Assembly: GCA_025451315.1 (NCBI GenBank)
Contig: JANWKP010000138.1
Span: 1-35,110 of the forward strand
Direction: 5' to 3'
Source of the DNA: Nitrososphaerales archaeon
GTDB taxonomy: Archaea > Thermoproteota > Nitrososphaeria > Nitrososphaerales > Nitrososphaeraceae
Length of the DNA: 35,110 nt
The notes below the pieces were generated by a model that was not told where the DNA came from, did not search any database, and saw only the letters and a list, made by a program, of their open reading frames with translations. This document shows positions 35,011 to 35,110 of the stretch, one piece after another. How positions within the stretch are numbered: position 1 is the stretch's first letter; every line of letters begins with the position of its first letter. A program made the translations under genes and the position numbers.

Positions 35011-35110
35011 TTAACAACCTATTTTTTTAATTTTAATTTTTTATTTTTAAATTTTCGTTGGTTAAAATTATAATTTTTACTGGAATATCAAATAAATCAA
35101 ATTGTATTAA

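Noticed and set aside
34803-35017. Minus-strand Pro/Ser/Leu and His/Leu/Arg repeat ORFs
   Set aside because: Frame shadows of the Asp/Gly minisatellite on the plus strand.

Overview
The window is AT-rich archaeal DNA, almost certainly from the Nitrososphaeria (Thaumarchaeota). The archaeal markers are ribosomal protein eS30, RNA polymerase Rpo7 followed by Spt4, the archaeal GTP-dependent dephospho-CoA kinase, NAD synthesis through aspartate dehydrogenase (NadX), a membrane-anchored cupredoxin, and several secreted or zinc-ribbon proteins of a thaumarchaeal type. The low GC and the soil-type accessory genes (PMT-type glycosyltransferase, LamG surface protein, arginine/proline catabolism) fit a group I.1b organism such as a Nitrosocosmicus-like lineage. 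That placement is inference; no amo, urease or rRNA gene lies in the window.

Layout. 1-2.7 kb: a GtrA-like membrane protein, a NUDIX hydrolase and a decayed IS6-like element. 2.7-14 kb: a metabolic island with a class III omega-aminotransferase divergent from a P5C dehydrogenase, then a membrane protein, a cupin, a ureohydrolase (arginase/agmatinase family), an acyl-CoA dehydrogenase, thiC and a monofunctional proline dehydrogenase. Four of these could form one route: arginine to ornithine plus urea, ornithine to P5C, proline to P5C, and P5C to glutamate. For an ammonia oxidiser this would yield both carbon skeletons and ammonia or urea.

14-22.3 kb: CBS and CoA-binding proteins, a small two-helix membrane protein, a secreted protein, a PMT-type glycosyltransferase, and a large surface protein built on a phosphoesterase fold that carries a LamG insertion and has lost its recognisable catalytic motifs. 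A zinc ribbon, a secreted helical protein and a Dam-family DNA adenine methyltransferase follow. 22.6-26.9 kb: a 13-bp triple repeat, a DUF763 protein, a 2-hydroxyacid dehydrogenase and a run of very small Cys-rich proteins, most of them below the ORF-track cutoff.

27-35 kb: housekeeping core. Dephospho-CoA kinase overlaps Mrp/ApbC; divergently, rpo7-spt4-nadC are packed together; eS30 is convergent to nadC; nadA and nadX complete NAD synthesis. Then come a cupredoxin, an HNH-like protein, two zinc mini-proteins and a secreted protein ending in an Asp/Gly minisatellite tail. I found no tRNA, rRNA or CRISPR. Many genes appear to be single transcription units with TATA-like sequences close to the start codon, consistent with leaderless archaeal mRNAs.
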